Assembly: GCF_014192105.1 (NCBI RefSeq)
Contig: NZ_JACHXK010000002.1
Coordinates: forward strand, 183,380 to 247,379
Source of the DNA: Paenibacillus phyllosphaerae
GTDB taxonomy: Bacteria; Bacillota; Bacilli; Paenibacillales; Paenibacillaceae
Length of the DNA: 64,000 nucleotides
Direction of reading: 5' to 3'
A model generated the notes under the pieces. That model was given only the letters and a program-made list of their open reading frames with translations. It made no database searches and was not told the origin of the DNA. Positions within the stretch are counted from its first letter, which is position 1. Each line of letters opens with the position of its first letter. Both the position numbers and the translations under genes were made by a program. Below, one piece after another: positions 7,810 through 18,061 of the stretch.

Positions 7810-8823
7810 ATGAAAGAATGGAAATCCGGGACATTCCGGCCGGTATATGTCTTGTATGGTCAAGATCGTTACCGGATGCGCCAATTCGTCGCAGGACTGA
7901 CGGAGAAGCTGCTGCCGGAGGAAGAACGTGAGCTGGGGCTCGTGAAATTCGATATGTCGGAGACGCCGGTCGAGGAAGCCGTTGCAGAGGCCGATACGCT
8001 GCCATTCTTCGCTTCGCGTAAGCTGGTCATCATTCGGGACCAATCGGTGCTTACCGCGGCCGCAAGCGCCAAGGAAGGCGGCAAGATCGATCATCAGACG
8101 GCAAGCCTGATTGAGTATATCAACAACCCTTGCGACACATCCGTGATTGTCTTCCAAGTTATGGCGGAGAAGATGGATGAGCGGCGCAAGGTCGTGAAGC
8201 TGCTGAAGGAGAAAGGCGCCTGTATCGCGTTCGCGGAGTTGAACGAGCATGAACTGCTGCAGTGGACGATGAAGCGGGCGGAGGAACAGAAGCGGACGAT
8301 GCGCCGGGAGGCGGCAGAGCTATTGCTTGCCCGGACCGGCAAAAACATGCAGCAGCTGGCGCAGGAAGTGGACAAGCTGTGTCTGCATGCAGGCGAAGGC
8401 GGTGCCATTGACGAATTAACCGTCGAGAAGCTGATTGCGACGACGGTGGAAGAGGACGTCTTTGCGCTGATCGATGCCATGGCTTCCCTTCAGGTTGACC
8501 GCGCGCTCAAGCTGTATGCCGACTTACTGTTGCGCCGTGAGGAGCCGATCAAGATCGCTGCCCTCATCGCCAGTCAGCTGCGCATTATGCTGCAGGTGAA
8601 GGAGCTTGAACAGCAGAGCTACTCGCCGCAGCAGATGGCCGGCCAAATCGGCATACATCCGTTCCGGGTCAAGCTGGCTTCTGAGAAGGCCCGCAAGTTC
8701 AAGGTAGCTACGTTAGGCAAGCATCTGAATGCCATTGCCGATCTCGACTACCGAATGAAGACCGGTCAAGTGGATAAGACGCTTGGACTGGAGTTGTTCC
8801 TGTTATCGCTTGCGGCTTCTTAA
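7810..8823 (+). CDS. holA: DNA polymerase III delta subunit
   Basis: Clamp-loader subunit that opens the beta sliding clamp. ATG 7810, with AAGGGA upstream, gives 337 residues, close to the usual 340-350. The N-terminus has the family signature FRPVYVLYGQDRYRMRQF (about residues 8-25), followed by the degenerate AAA+ domain, the linker domain (LMQ-like helices near 210) and the C-terminal collar domain with AALIASQLRIMLQ (about 255-267). The gene precedes rpsT on the opposite strand, a conserved Firmicute arrangement. A weak promoter candidate (GTGCCA, 18 bp, TATGAT, 7726-7755) lies upstream. Confidence 0.9.
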   Translation: MKEWKSGTFRPVYVLYGQDRYRMRQFVAGLTEKLLPEEERELGLVKFDMSETPVEEAVAEADTLPFFASRKLVIIRDQSVLTAAASAKEGGKIDHQTASLIEYINNPCDTSVIVFQVMAEKMDERRKVVKLLKEKGACIAFAELNEHELLQWTMKRAEEQKRTMRREAAELLLARTGKNMQQLAQEVDKLCLHAGEGGAIDELTVEKLIATTVEEDVFALIDAMASLQVDRALKLYADLLLRREEPIKIAALIASQLRIMLQVKELEQQSYSPQQMAGQIGIHPFRVKLASEKARKFKVATLGKHLNAIADLDYRMKTGQVDKTLGLELFLLSLAAS

Positions 8824-8876
8824 GTAGGCTGCGCCGCAAGCGCATACTCCGGATCGCAACCGGCCTCACAACAAAA

Positions 8877-8913
8877 AAGTCCTGCCATTCTCGCAAGGAG
8901 AGGGCAGGACTTT
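8877..8913. terminator. Bidirectional terminator between holA and rpsT
   Basis: Arms AAAGTCCTGCC (8877-8887) and GGCAGGACTTT (8903-8913) with A-rich sequence on the left and T-rich on the right, so it serves both converging genes. Confidence 0.85.
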
Positions 8914-8923
8914 AATTCATTTA

Positions 8924-9196
8924 TTAAGCTTGCGCTACCAGAGCGTTCAGCTTTTTAGCAAGACGAGACTTTTTGCGGGCAGCCGCATTTTTATGGATCA
9001 GGCCTTTAGTCACTGCTTTGTCCAGCTTTTTCGTAGCAGTGATCAGAGCTGCTTTAGCAGCATCTACATCAGTAGCTACAACAGCTTGGTCAGCAGCTTT
9101 AACAGCCGTGCGGAGCGCGGATTTCTGCGAAGCGTTCAAAGCGCGGCGTTTCTCGATCGTTTTGACGCGTTTCACAGCGGACTTAATGTTTGGCAT
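8924..9196 (-). CDS. rpsT: Small ribosomal subunit protein bS20
   Basis: Primary 16S rRNA-binding protein of the 30S subunit. The 90-residue product starts [13 protein letters not shown], the standard bS20 N-terminus, and is Lys/Ala-rich and helical throughout, ending [24 protein letters not shown] sits 6 bases before the ATG at 9196; a longer in-frame version from 9277 would include the promoter and is rejected. It is transcribed against its neighbours from a good sigma-A promoter at 9249-9277. Position between holA and gpr is the conserved one. Confidence 0.97.
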   Translation of the reverse strand: MPNIKSAVKRVKTIEKRRALNASQKSALRTAVKAADQAVVATDVDAAKAALITATKKLDKAVTKGLIHKNAAARKKSRLAKKLNALVAQA

Positions 9197-9248
9197 TGCA
9201 TTCACCTCCCGTAAAAGGAACAACCTTTGTAACAACATAACTTTAGAT

Positions 9249-9277
9249 ATTCTATCATGCACATGTCCAAATTGCAA
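9249..9277 (-). promoter_or_regulatory. Sigma-A promoter of rpsT
   Basis: On the reverse strand: TTGCAA (9277-9272), 17-bp spacer, TAGAAT (9254-9249). It leaves about 45 bases of leader, which contains a small hairpin with arms AAAGG and CCTTT before the ribosome binding site. Confidence 0.7.
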
Positions 9278-9396
9278 GAGCCCAACAACGGCTTGCCGAA
9301 AGCCATCACAAGGAAGGAACGCGGGCGATTCGAATAAGATTAGGGAACATGGTCCACCCTAACCACAAACGGATATGGAAGGGGCACCTAGCGGAT

Positions 9397-10395
9397 ATGG
9401 AAGAGCTTGACCTGCAGGAGTACTCGGTTAGCATCGACTTGGCGCTTGAGGCCAAAGAATGGGCGGAATCCGGCGGCGCCGGCCCTATCCCAGGACTGGT
9501 CTCCGAATTCACCGATAACGATGGCATTAAGATTACCCGTCTGGAAGTTCAGAACGACCAAGGCTCCCGGGCGATCGGCAAAATGCCGGGACATTATATC
9601 ACCTTCGAAGTCCCGGAGCTTCGCAAACAGGATACAGGACTGCAGGATCGCGTAGCTACGGCGCTTGCGCAGGAATTCTCATCGTTCCTGGAGCGGATCG
9701 GCGTAGGGAAGAATTCAAACGTGCTCATCGTGGGCCTAGGCAACTGGAATGTAACGCCGGACGCCTTGGGACCGCTCGTCGTGGAGAACGTTATGGTAAC
9801 CCGCCATTACTACGAGCTGATGCCGGATCAGGTTGCGCCAGGCTACCGTAACGTGAGTGCCGTAGCGCCAGGCGTGCTCGGCATTACGGGCATCGAGTCG
9901 AGCGAGATCGTCCAAGGTATCGTTGAACGGACGAAGCCGGATGTCATTATCGCGATTGATGCGCTGGCCTCCAGAGCGCTGGAACGGGTCAATACGACGA
10001 TCCAGATCGCGGATACGGGCATACATCCCGGATCCGGTATCGGGAACAAGCGCCGCGGCTTAACGAAGGAGATTCTCGGCGTGCCGGTTATTGCGATCGG
10101 CGTTCCGACGGTCGTTTATGCATCCACGATCGTGAACAACAGCATCGATCTGGTTCGCGAACATTTGCAGCAGCATACCTCCAAGACGGACTTCGGCTTA
10201 CTCGATTCGATAAGCGAGCAGGAACGCCTTCAGCTTGTAAGGGAAGCTCTTGGGCCGCTCGGCCAAGATCTGCTGGTAACGCCGAAGGAAATCGACCAGT
10301 TTATCGAAGACATTGCGAACATCATCGCAAGCGGACTCAATGCCGGGCTGCACGAAGCGGTCGACTCCTCGAACGTCGCTGCGTATACGCATTGA
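9397..10395 (+). CDS. gpr: Spore germination protease GPR
   Basis: Aspartic-type endopeptidase that degrades small acid-soluble spore proteins during germination; it is made as a zymogen in the forespore. ATG 9397 (GGAAGGGG upstream, somewhat distant) gives 332 residues; an in-frame ATG at 9349 would add 16. The N-terminal propeptide resembles the family (LDLQEYSVSIDLALEA) and the core contains LIVGLGNWNVTPDALGP, VVENVMVTRHY and IAIDALASR (about residues 185-195), matching the conserved Asp-containing segments. Its place before spoIIP matches other Bacillales. Expected to be under sigma-G, but I could not identify a clear site. Confidence 0.93.
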   Translation: MEELDLQEYSVSIDLALEAKEWAESGGAGPIPGLVSEFTDNDGIKITRLEVQNDQGSRAIGKMPGHYITFEVPELRKQDTGLQDRVATALAQEFSSFLERIGVGKNSNVLIVGLGNWNVTPDALGPLVVENVMVTRHYYELMPDQVAPGYRNVSAVAPGVLGITGIESSEIVQGIVERTKPDVIIAIDALASRALERVNTTIQIADTGIHPGSGIGNKRRGLTKEILGVPVIAIGVPTVVYASTIVNNSIDLVREHLQQHTSKTDFGLLDSISEQERLQLVREALGPLGQDLLVTPKEIDQFIEDIANIIASGLNAGLHEAVDSSNVAAYTH

Positions 10396-10445
10396 TAAGC
10401 CAAGAAAATACCTATAACGGGGCCGCTTACAGAGGGTGTCAGAAT

Positions 10446-10476
10446 AGCGCTCCGCACACTCGTGCGGGGCGCTTTT
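10446..10476 (+). terminator. Intrinsic terminator after gpr
   Basis: Arms AGCGC-T-CCGCAC (10446-10457) and GTGCGG-G-GCGCT (10462-10473) with loop ACTC, followed by TTTTG. Confidence 0.75.
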
Positions 10477-10660
10477 GTGCATAGTCATGAATGAAGCGAT
10501 TACATGTGGCGCAGCTATTTACATCCTTGATTCTTCTGTGCTATAAACCAAGAATCAAGCGTCATATATCGCACTATTTCTACATAATCCGCCATACGAA
10601 GGTCCTATCTTCCTAAGTCTAACGCGGTATGTAAGATCGGTGATTTGGGAGGGAAGCCTC

Positions 10661-12802
10661 ATGAAGAGGGAGAGACGAAGCAAGTCTATAAGTTGGCTGA
10701 ATCCGCTGTTTGCGCCTGGGGTAGCCGTCATGAAGCGGCTGACCTACCTGATGAAGTTTCTCTTGATCGGCATACTGCTGCTTGTCCCGCTTATCGCGGT
10801 GTCGGCTCTTTATGTGACGAATAACGGTGAGGATCGGAAGATACATCAGCAGGAGTTGGAGGGCATGGAGTACCTCGGCAAGATCGAGCCTCTGTTAACG
10901 CTTTTCGTCGAACATCGTTCATGGTTCACGGCCGATACAAGGGACGCGGAGCAGACGAAGGCGATCGAAGCCGTCCAGCAGCAGATCGCATCCGCTGTAG
11001 CGGCGGTAGATGCCTATACGGCACAATCCGGAGTCGAGATCGGCACGGACTCCGATTGGAAACGGGTCAAGCAGGGCTGGGAAGAGATCCAATCTAGCAC
11101 GGCTGAGCTTTCAGCGACGGAGAGCTTAAGCTGGCATCAATCCCTAATCGAAGATACGGTTGCCATGATGACCACTGTGCGGAATAAGAAACATCTCGTG
11201 CTCGATAGCGATCTATCGAATTATTATTTGAAAAATAATGCAACCAAGCTGCTCCCTCAACTGCTCGTTCAACAAGGCGAGCTGCAGGCTTATGCGAAGT
11301 ATTTGCTGTATAAAGGCGATCTGGACGATTCCGACCGCAAGTCGCTCTCGGCGCTGCTAAGCGCTATCGAGATCACTTCGCAGCAAATCGCACAAGAGAC
11401 CGCCGCAGCCATAACGGAGAGGGCCGAGCTGAAGGAAGCTCTGACTACGCCGCTTAATGCGAGCACGGGAGCGACTGGCGCGATGGTGGCGTCCGTTACT
11501 TCCAGTATGGTGAATACGTTCAGCGTGACGCTGGGGGCGGAAGACCTCGATGGCTTGTTAACGAGCGCGATCGACGCCAACAAGCAATTGCTGGCCGGCG
11601 AACGGGACGCTTACACGGGAATACTCCATGAAGCCATTGACGATGCAGATCGGGAGCTGCTGCTGCTTCTTGTTGTCATGATCATGATCGTATTGATCGC
11701 GCTATACTTTTTCGTAACGTTTTATATTTCCGTTCGACGCCATGTGATCGAGCTCCGTAACGTATCCGAACGGCTCGCGGCAGGCGATCTGACCGTGCGG
11801 GCTAGCCTGGCTACGAAGGATGAGATGAAGGATATTGGCGTAGCCTTTAACGATATGGCGCAAGCCTTCCAACGCATGATTGCCGCGAGCAAACAAATGT
11901 CGGTCAAAGTTGTTGAAGCCTCTGAACAGCTGGCTGCCGCTTCGGCCGAATCTGCATCAGGCAGCGAGCGCGTTGCCAGCGTGCTGCAGGATATAGCAGG
12001 CGGCGCCGTCGAACAGAACGAGGCAGCGATGACGACATCCCGCGCTATGGAAGAGATGGCGCATGGAATCGACCAGGTTGCCGCCGCGTCGATGGCGGCT
12101 TCCGAATCGGCCGCCGATGCGGAAGGTGAGGCTGGGGGCGGCATGCAGACGGTGCGGGCAGCGGTGGCGCAGATGGGGGCGATCGGACAATCGGTCGGAG
12201 AGTCGGCAACCGTCATCGGGCAGCTAGCCGAGCAAGGCAAGCAGATCGATGCTATCGTCAAATTCATATCGGAGATCGCTTCGCAGACCTCGTTGCTTGC
12301 GCTGAATGCTTCCATCGAAGCTGCGAGAGCAGGAGAGCATGGAGCAGGGTTTATGGTGGTCGCATCCGAGGTGAAGCATCTGGCAGAGCAGACGAAGCAG
12401 TCGACCGGTCAGATCATCGGGGTCGTCCGTTCTATTCACGGGCTTAGCGAACAAGCGCTTCGCGCGATTGATCAAGGCGTAGCCGAGACGGGTAAAGGCC
12501 GAACCATGATGGAACAGACGGAATCCGCCTTCCATCGTATTCTGGAGACCGTCCGCCACGCGGCCAACCAGATGCAGGATGTATCGGCTGCGTCGCAGCA
12601 AATGTCGGCCAGCACGCAGCAGGTCGCGTCGGCTACCGGTCAGATGGTTAATGTGGCCGCATCGGCCAAGTCTCACACGCAAGAAGCTTCCGCTTTCTCG
12701 GAGGAGCAGCTTGCGATCATGGAAGAAATCTCCGCGTCCTCGGAATCGCTGCGGATGTCCGCACTTGAGCTGGAGCGCATGATCGACAGATTCAAGGTCT
12801 AA
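10661..12802 (+). CDS. Methyl-accepting chemotaxis protein
   Basis: Transmembrane chemoreceptor that signals to CheA/CheW. ATG 10661 follows GGGAGG by 7 bases. The 713-residue protein has TM1 near residues 28-50, an extracellular helical sensor of about 270 residues without a recognised PAS/Cache motif, TM2 near 333-358, a HAMP domain (about 360-415) and a cytoplasmic coiled-coil with the receptor tip near 530-580 ([21 protein letters not shown]). The tip deviates slightly from the common [21 protein letters not shown]. It sits alone between gpr and spoIIP, where B. subtilis has no such gene, so it is probably a lineage-specific insertion. Ligand unknown. Confidence 0.9.
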   Translation: MKRERRSKSISWLNPLFAPGVAVMKRLTYLMKFLLIGILLLVPLIAVSALYVTNNGEDRKIHQQELEGMEYLGKIEPLLTLFVEHRSWFTADTRDAEQTKAIEAVQQQIASAVAAVDAYTAQSGVEIGTDSDWKRVKQGWEEIQSSTAELSATESLSWHQSLIEDTVAMMTTVRNKKHLVLDSDLSNYYLKNNATKLLPQLLVQQGELQAYAKYLLYKGDLDDSDRKSLSALLSAIEITSQQIAQETAAAITERAELKEALTTPLNASTGATGAMVASVTSSMVNTFSVTLGAEDLDGLLTSAIDANKQLLAGERDAYTGILHEAIDDADRELLLLLVVMIMIVLIALYFFVTFYISVRRHVIELRNVSERLAAGDLTVRASLATKDEMKDIGVAFNDMAQAFQRMIAASKQMSVKVVEASEQLAAASAESASGSERVASVLQDIAGGAVEQNEAAMTTSRAMEEMAHGIDQVAAASMAASESAADAEGEAGGGMQTVRAAVAQMGAIGQSVGESATVIGQLAEQGKQIDAIVKFISEIASQTSLLALNASIEAARAGEHGAGFMVVASEVKHLAEQTKQSTGQIIGVVRSIHGLSEQALRAIDQGVAETGKGRTMMEQTESAFHRILETVRHAANQMQDVSAASQQMSASTQQVASATGQMVNVAASAKSHTQEASAFSEEQLAIMEEISASSESLRMSALELERMIDRFKV

Positions 12803-12826
12803 TTCAATAGGTTTATTCATGAGATC

Positions 12827-12854
12827 GACGTGCCGTTACGGTGCGTCTTTTTCT
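12827..12854 (+). terminator. Probable intrinsic terminator after the chemoreceptor gene
   Basis: Short imperfect stem, GACG (12827-12830) with CGTC (12844-12847) and an inner CCGT/ACGG pairing, followed by TTTTTCT. Confidence 0.55.
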
Positions 12855-12977
12855 ATTTGCGGACCAGTATTGCTCCCTCCTGTTCTCTATTCTCTCAATT
12901 CAATCTATGAAAGGTTCTATTAATCGAAGATGTCCCATAGGTTAGTAGTGGCCAACAACTTGGAGGGGGCGCATGCA

Positions 12978-14273
12978 ATGAGGAAGCAAACGATTATGAC
13001 GTGGAATCTAGGAAAAGGAAGCCGGCAGCTGAAGTCGCTGCTCGTAACCGGACGGATGTTTATGCTGCTGTCACTCGGTTCGATGGTCATGGTGTTGGTT
13101 ATCGGGGTAGGAGCTATCATTCAACAGAAGTCGTCGTCTTCGCCTGTCTCTTCCATGAAGGGGTTCGCAGCCTCCGTCTCGGAAGGGACATTTAACGATA
13201 TACTCGCGATGGAAATGCCGGGGGCTGATGATGGCAGCACGTCTTCCTCGATCTCGACGAAACAGATGAGCGCTTTTCTGGTCCAAGTGCTGACCGATAT
13301 TAACCCGAATGATCCGAAAAGCTTGCTCGCCCGGGAATATCCGGGCATGAACGCCGAAAGCGCCGTGCTTATACGTCCAGGAGAGACGGCCGGGACGACG
13401 GTTGAGCCGGAAGACAACGCGCCGATTCATGACGGCAGCGACGATCCGGTAAGCGACCCGGCGGTCGAGGGCAACAATCCTGGCGGCGACGGATCGGGCC
13501 GGCCAAGCCCGGACGCCGATGAGGATTTCAGTACGGACGGCGGCAGCGCGGCAGGCGGCGCCGGCGGGCAGACGAATACGCCGGAGACGCAGCCGGACAA
13601 GACGCCGGCGAAGCCGACGACCGGCAGCAAAAAAGTCGTGTTCATTTATCACTCGCATGCTCGCGAATCATGGAATCCGGTGCTTGGCAAGACGGTCGAG
13701 GATCCGCAGTCCACGACGAAGAATATCTCCCTGCTCGGCAAGCGGTTGGCTCAGAAGCTGGAGGAGCAAGGTATCGGGGCAATCGCTTCGGCGACGGATT
13801 ACCCGACGGCGATCAAGGATTACCGCTGGGTGCTCTCCTACAAATATTCGAAGAAGACGGTAACCGAGGCGATGGCCGCTCATAGGGAACTGCAGTATTT
13901 CTTCGATATCCACCGCGATTCGCAGAAGAAAGATCTGACGACGGCCACGATTAACGGCAAGACTTATGCGCAAGTCTTTTTCATCATCGGTCACGGCAAC
14001 CCGAACTGGAAGAAGAACGAGGCGTTCGCCTCCGAGATTCATACCGCGCTGGAGAAGGCCTATCCGGGTATTTCGCGCGGGGTTTGGGGCAAAACTTCTG
14101 CTAACGGCAATGGCGAATACAACCAGTCTGTCTCGCCGGACAGCGTACTGATCGAGGTCGGCGGCGTGGATAATACGCTGGAAGAATCGAATCGGACCAT
14201 CGACGCGTTGGCCAAAGTAATATCGGATATGTACTGGAAAGATGAGAAAGTAAGCACGAAAGTAGCAAGTTAA
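12978..14273 (+). CDS. spoIIP: Stage II sporulation protein P, peptidoglycan hydrolase
   Basis: Amidase/endopeptidase that with SpoIID and SpoIIM drives engulfment of the forespore. ATG 12978 is chosen for GGAGGGGG 8 bases upstream. The 431-residue protein has a cytoplasmic N-terminus, one membrane segment (about 28-50), a Gly/Pro/Asp-rich linker (about 130-215) and the SpoIIP catalytic domain from about 220 with VFIYHSHARESW, DIHRDSQKKD and SVLIEVGGVDNTLEE, which hold the conserved His and Glu residues. It is followed after 30 bases by yqxA and then lepA, the B. subtilis gene order. Confidence 0.93.
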   Translation: MRKQTIMTWNLGKGSRQLKSLLVTGRMFMLLSLGSMVMVLVIGVGAIIQQKSSSSPVSSMKGFAASVSEGTFNDILAMEMPGADDGSTSSSISTKQMSAFLVQVLTDINPNDPKSLLAREYPGMNAESAVLIRPGETAGTTVEPEDNAPIHDGSDDPVSDPAVEGNNPGGDGSGRPSPDADEDFSTDGGSAAGGAGGQTNTPETQPDKTPAKPTTGSKKVVFIYHSHARESWNPVLGKTVEDPQSTTKNISLLGKRLAQKLEEQGIGAIASATDYPTAIKDYRWVLSYKYSKKTVTEAMAAHRELQYFFDIHRDSQKKDLTTATINGKTYAQVFFIIGHGNPNWKKNEAFASEIHTALEKAYPGISRGVWGKTSANGNGEYNQSVSPDSVLIEVGGVDNTLEESNRTIDALAKVISDMYWKDEKVSTKVAS

Positions 14274-14303
14274 CGACCATAATGGTTAAAGGAGGAAGTG
14301 CGA

Positions 14304-14789
14304 ATGCGCCGTCAACCGCTGCAATGGGCAATGCTTGGAGGAATGATCGTCTTGGTGGTCATGTTCGGAATCGATCTGGCGACTAGCGGAGTGGAGCGAA
14401 TCTACGGGCCTGTCGAGCAATCGGAGGTCAAAACCATCGGAGAACAGACACCTGTTAGCCAGACACCAACCGGCCAGGCATCTGCTACGGCAGGCGGCGC
14501 GCTTTCTCTCGAGCAAACGGCGTCGTCCGCATCGGCCGAGGTGGAACAATTCCCGCAGCAAACGGGCACGGGCAGGACAGTGGGCGAAGCGCAGCGCGAT
14601 CCGGAAGGGAAGCGCCGCACGGAGGTCGTGGAGGTGCCGGCAGAGAACGAGCGGCTGCCGGGCATACCGGATCTGCACGAAGATACGACGGTCAATAAAC
14701 TGGCTGACGGGACGGCCGGCGTGCTGCAGACACTGTCTAATCAAGGGATACGATTCGTCGTGTCGTTATTCGAATCCGTTACGGATTGA
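14304..14789 (+). CDS. yqxA: YqxA-like membrane-anchored protein (DUF3679 position)
   Basis: A 161-residue protein with one N-terminal membrane segment (about residues 8-28) and a hydrophilic, low-complexity extracytoplasmic tail. ATG 14304 has GGAGG 8 bases upstream; a GTG at 14298 is too close to it. The assignment rests mainly on position, between spoIIP and lepA exactly where B. subtilis carries yqxA, and on the similar small single-pass layout. Function is unknown; cotranscription with spoIIP is likely. The -35 box of the lepA promoter overlaps its last codons. Confidence 0.6.
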   Translation: MRRQPLQWAMLGGMIVLVVMFGIDLATSGVERIYGPVEQSEVKTIGEQTPVSQTPTGQASATAGGALSLEQTASSASAEVEQFPQQTGTGRTVGEAQRDPEGKRRTEVVEVPAENERLPGIPDLHEDTTVNKLADGTAGVLQTLSNQGIRFVVSLFESVTD

Positions 14790-14814
14790 TGGTAACCACC
14801 CAAACTGATATAAT
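14786..14814 (+). promoter_or_regulatory. Sigma-A promoter of lepA
   Basis: TTGATG (14786-14791), 17-bp spacer with a TG dinucleotide just upstream of the -10, TATAAT (14809-14814). The -35 overlaps the yqxA stop codon, giving lepA expression independent of sporulation. Confidence 0.75.
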
Positions 14815-14855
14815 ATGTAGAATGGCTAGCAATATCGTAATTTTGGGGGTTTGGC

Positions 14856-16670
14856 ATGACGGACGTTCGTGACCGACAGAAGAAGATCCGGAACTTTTCA
14901 ATCATTGCCCATATTGACCACGGCAAATCGACATTGGCGGATCGTATCTTGGAATACACGGGAGCATTGACCTCCCGCGAGATGCAAGAGCAAGTGCTCG
15001 ACCAGATGGACTTGGAACGGGAACGCGGCATTACCATCAAGCTGCAGGCCGTTCGCCTGAACTACAAGGCAGACGATGGCGAGACGTATATATTGAACCT
15101 GATCGACACGCCGGGACACGTCGACTTCACATACGAGGTATCCCGGAGTATGGCCGCTTGCGAAGGCGCGCTGCTCGTTGTTGACGCGGCGCAAGGTATT
15201 GAGGCTCAGACGCTTGCGAACGTTTATCTGGCGCTCGATAACAATCTTGAAGTGCTGCCGGTTATCAACAAAATCGACCTTCCGAGCGCGGAGCCTGAAC
15301 GGGTGAAGCAAGAGGTCGAGGATGTCATCGGCCTGGACGCGAGCGATGCTGTACTGGCTTCCGCCAAAGCAGGCATCGGCATCAAAGAAATTTTGGAGCA
15401 GGTAGTCTCCAAGGTACCGGCGCCGACGGGCGATCCGGACCAGCCGCTTAAGGCGCTTATCTTCGACTCGCACTACGATCCGTACAAAGGCGTTATCGTC
15501 TACGTGCGCGTCGTTGACGGCAGCATCAAAGCCGGCAAGAAAATCCGCTTCATGGCGACAGGCGCCGAGTTCGAGGTAATCGAAGTAGGCGCGTTCAAGC
15601 CTCGTATGGGGATCGTGGACGAGCTTGCCGTCGGCGACGTAGGCTTTGTCGTAGCGGGTATCAAGAACGTGAAGGATACGCGCGTCGGCGATACCGTAAC
15701 CGAGGCGAAGAATCCTGCGCCAGAACCGCTGCCGGGTTATCGCAAAATCAACCCGATGGTATACTGCGGTCTCTACCCGATCGAGACGCAGGATTATAAC
15801 GATCTGCGCGATGCGCTCGAGAAGCTGGAGCTTAACGATGCATCGCTCAGCTATGAGCCGGAGACTTCCACGGCGCTGGGCTTCGGCTTCCGCTGCGGAT
15901 TCCTGGGTCTGCTCCATATGGAGATTATCCAAGAGCGGATTGAACGTGAATTCAATATTCCGCTCATCACAACTGCGCCGAGCGTTATCTATAAAGTAAC
16001 GCTGACGAACGGCGAGACGATTTCGATCGACAACCCGTCCAACTATCCGGAAGTGGGCAAGATCGATTTTGTCGAGGAGCCTTACGTCAAAGCTGGCGTC
16101 ATCGTGCCGAACGATTATGTAGGCGCGATCATGGAACTGTGCCAGAATAAACGCGGCGAGTTCGTCAACATGGAATATCTCGATACGAATCGCGTAACGT
16201 TGACTTACAATATTCCACTGTCGGAGATCGTCTACGATTTCTTCGATCAGTTGAAATCGAGCACCAAGGGCTACGCTTCCTTCGATTATGAGCTGTCCGG
16301 CTACCGTCAATCGAAGCTCGTGAAGATGGACATCATGCTCAACAACGAGCAGGTCGACGCCTTGTCCGTCATCGTGCATCGCGATCGCGCTTACCAGCGT
16401 GGACGCATAATCTGTGAGAAACTGAAGGATCTTATCCCTCGCCAGATGTTCGAAGTTCCGATTCAAGCCTCGATCGGGAATAAAGTTATTGCGCGTGAGA
16501 CCGTTAAAGCGATGCGCAAGAACGTCCTGGCCAAGTGTTACGGCGGTGACATCAGCCGTAAACGGAAGCTGCTCGAGAAGCAGAAGGAAGGCAAGAAGCG
16601 GATGAAGCAAGTAGGCTCCGTCGAAGTGCCGCAGGAAGCGTTCATGGCGGTATTGAAAATTGATGAATAG
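14856..16670 (+). CDS. lepA: Elongation factor 4 (LepA), ribosome back-translocating GTPase
   Basis: Translational GTPase thought to help with ribosome assembly or stalled elongation. The 604-residue length is standard. Motifs: G1 [10 protein letters not shown] (about residues 17-26), G2 RGITIK, G3 DTPGHVDF, G4 NKID. Domains II, III and V follow ([26 protein letters not shown]) and a Lys-rich LepA-specific C-terminus ([19 protein letters not shown]). Ribosome binding site GGGGG lies about 10 bases before ATG 14856. It has its own sigma-A promoter and is followed by a pair of repeated hairpins before hemW. Confidence 0.98.
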   Translation: MTDVRDRQKKIRNFSIIAHIDHGKSTLADRILEYTGALTSREMQEQVLDQMDLERERGITIKLQAVRLNYKADDGETYILNLIDTPGHVDFTYEVSRSMAACEGALLVVDAAQGIEAQTLANVYLALDNNLEVLPVINKIDLPSAEPERVKQEVEDVIGLDASDAVLASAKAGIGIKEILEQVVSKVPAPTGDPDQPLKALIFDSHYDPYKGVIVYVRVVDGSIKAGKKIRFMATGAEFEVIEVGAFKPRMGIVDELAVGDVGFVVAGIKNVKDTRVGDTVTEAKNPAPEPLPGYRKINPMVYCGLYPIETQDYNDLRDALEKLELNDASLSYEPETSTALGFGFRCGFLGLLHMEIIQERIEREFNIPLITTAPSVIYKVTLTNGETISIDNPSNYPEVGKIDFVEEPYVKAGVIVPNDYVGAIMELCQNKRGEFVNMEYLDTNRVTLTYNIPLSEIVYDFFDQLKSSTKGYASFDYELSGYRQSKLVKMDIMLNNEQVDALSVIVHRDRAYQRGRIICEKLKDLIPRQMFEVPIQASIGNKVIARETVKAMRKNVLAKCYGGDISRKRKLLEKQKEGKKRMKQVGSVEVPQEAFMAVLKIDE

Positions 16671-16672
16671 AG

Positions 16673-16785
16673 GATGAATGGTTTGTGTTCCCTTTCGGAA
16701 GAAAGGGAATACAGCATTCATCCAGCATTCGTCCAGATGATTGGTTTGCGTTCACCATCGTAAGATGGAGAATGGAGCATTCATC
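16673..16785 (+). repeat. Two 50-bp hairpin repeats between lepA and hemW
   Basis: Copy A spans 16673-16722 and copy B 16736-16785. Both have outer arms (GATGAATG or GATGATTG with CATTCATC), a shared GGTTTGYGTTC segment, and an inner stem whose sequence differs (CCTTTC/GAAAGG in A, CCATC/GATGG in B) around a 4-base loop. Neither is followed by a T tract, so they are not standard terminators. Conserved outer arms with diverged inner arms suggest selection on structure. Confidence 0.75.
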
Positions 16786-16806
16786 TCGAAATTAACTTTT
16801 GTGAGG

Positions 16807-16832
16807 AAGGGTCACCGCGTGTGGCCCTTTTT
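16807..16832 (+). terminator. Short terminator just before hemW
   Basis: AAGGG-T-CAC (16807-16815) pairs with GTG-G-CCCTT (16821-16829), followed by TTTC. It ends only 25 bases before the hemW start, so hemW expression must rely on read-through or a promoter not seen. Confidence 0.6.
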
Positions 16833-16857
16833 CAATGAATGAAAGGGGGCAGAAGGA

Positions 16858-18015
16858 ATGCTGCTTCACTCGCCTCGCGCGTTGTATATTCACATTCCGT
16901 TTTGTACGAACAAATGTCATTATTGCGATTTCACCTCCTATGTCCTGAAGGGACAGCCGGTGGATGAATATTTGGATGCGCTCGAGCGGGAGATGGCTCG
17001 AACCGTCGCCGTCATGCCGCCTGAGGAAATTCATACCGTATTCGTGGGCGGAGGAACGCCGACCGTGCTGACCCCGCCGCAGATGGAGCGGTTCCTGGCC
17101 TCGGTCAAGCGGCACTTCCCGCTCGTCCCCGGGGTAGAGTTCTCGATGGAAGCGAACCCGGGCACGGTAGATCCCGACAAGCTCGCCGCGATGAAAGCGG
17201 GAGGCGTCAACCGGATCAGCTTCGGCGTGCAGTCGTTCGATAACGGCTTGCTGGAGCGGATCGGCCGCATTCATAACGTGGACGACGTGTACCGGAGTAT
17301 CGAGAATGCCCGTGCAGCAGGCTTCAATAACCTGTCGATCGACCTCATGTTCGGCTTGCCCGGGCAATCGGTGGAGACGTTGGCGGACAGCGTGACGCGT
17401 GCGCTTGCGCTGGAACTGACGCATTATTCGCTGTACGGTCTCAAGGTCGAGGAGAACACGCTGTTCCATAAGCTGTACGAACGCAATGAACTGCCGCTTC
17501 CTCCGGAAGAGGATGAGCTTGCCATGTACATGCATCTGATCGATCGTCTGACCAGCGCCGGGTACGGCCATTACGAAATCAGTAATTTCGCGAAGCCGGG
17601 ATTCGAGAGCCGACACAACATTACGTATTGGCGCAATGAGCCTTACTACGGCCTTGGTGCCGGCGCTCACGGGTATGCTCGGGGCGTGCGCCATATCAAT
17701 ATTAAAGGGGTTCAGCCGTACATTGATGCCACGCAAGAACGGCTGCCGCAATTAAGCAGCGGCGAGGTGGACGAGCAGGAAGCGATGGAAGACTTTATGA
17801 TGGTCGGACTTCGTATGCTTAGCGGCGTATCGAATGCGGATTTCCAGCTCCAATTCAACGGGCGGTCGCTGCAGGATGTGTTCGGCGGGACGATTGACCG
17901 GTTGGTGGCAGCCGGTCTGTTAGAGACAACGGAGGGGAATGGCGGCGGCTACAAGCTATCGGCCAAAGGCATTCCGCTCGGCAATGAAGTGTTCGGCGCT
18001 TTTCTGGAAGGCTAG
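16858..18015 (+). CDS. hemW: HemW, radical SAM heme chaperone (HemN-like)
   Basis: Radical SAM protein of the HemN family; members of the HemW type insert heme into target proteins rather than oxidise coproporphyrinogen. The 385-residue length fits HemW (HemN is about 450). The cluster motif CTNKCHYC is at about residues 20-27, GGGTPT at about 65, and HNITYW near 258 is typical of HemW. GAAAGGGGG lies upstream of ATG 16858. Position between lepA and hrcA is conserved in Bacillales. Confidence 0.92.
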   Translation: MLLHSPRALYIHIPFCTNKCHYCDFTSYVLKGQPVDEYLDALEREMARTVAVMPPEEIHTVFVGGGTPTVLTPPQMERFLASVKRHFPLVPGVEFSMEANPGTVDPDKLAAMKAGGVNRISFGVQSFDNGLLERIGRIHNVDDVYRSIENARAAGFNNLSIDLMFGLPGQSVETLADSVTRALALELTHYSLYGLKVEENTLFHKLYERNELPLPPEEDELAMYMHLIDRLTSAGYGHYEISNFAKPGFESRHNITYWRNEPYYGLGAGAHGYARGVRHINIKGVQPYIDATQERLPQLSSGEVDEQEAMEDFMMVGLRMLSGVSNADFQLQFNGRSLQDVFGGTIDRLVAAGLLETTEGNGGGYKLSAKGIPLGNEVFGAFLEG

Positions 18016-18061
18016 GAACCGATAGCGAGGCTTTTGAATAACTTGATACAAAAAATAAAGG

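Noticed and set aside
14898..16721. 607-codon open frame antisense to lepA
   Set aside because: It mirrors the GC-rich codon bias of lepA, has no ribosome binding site or recognisable domain, and lepA is certain.
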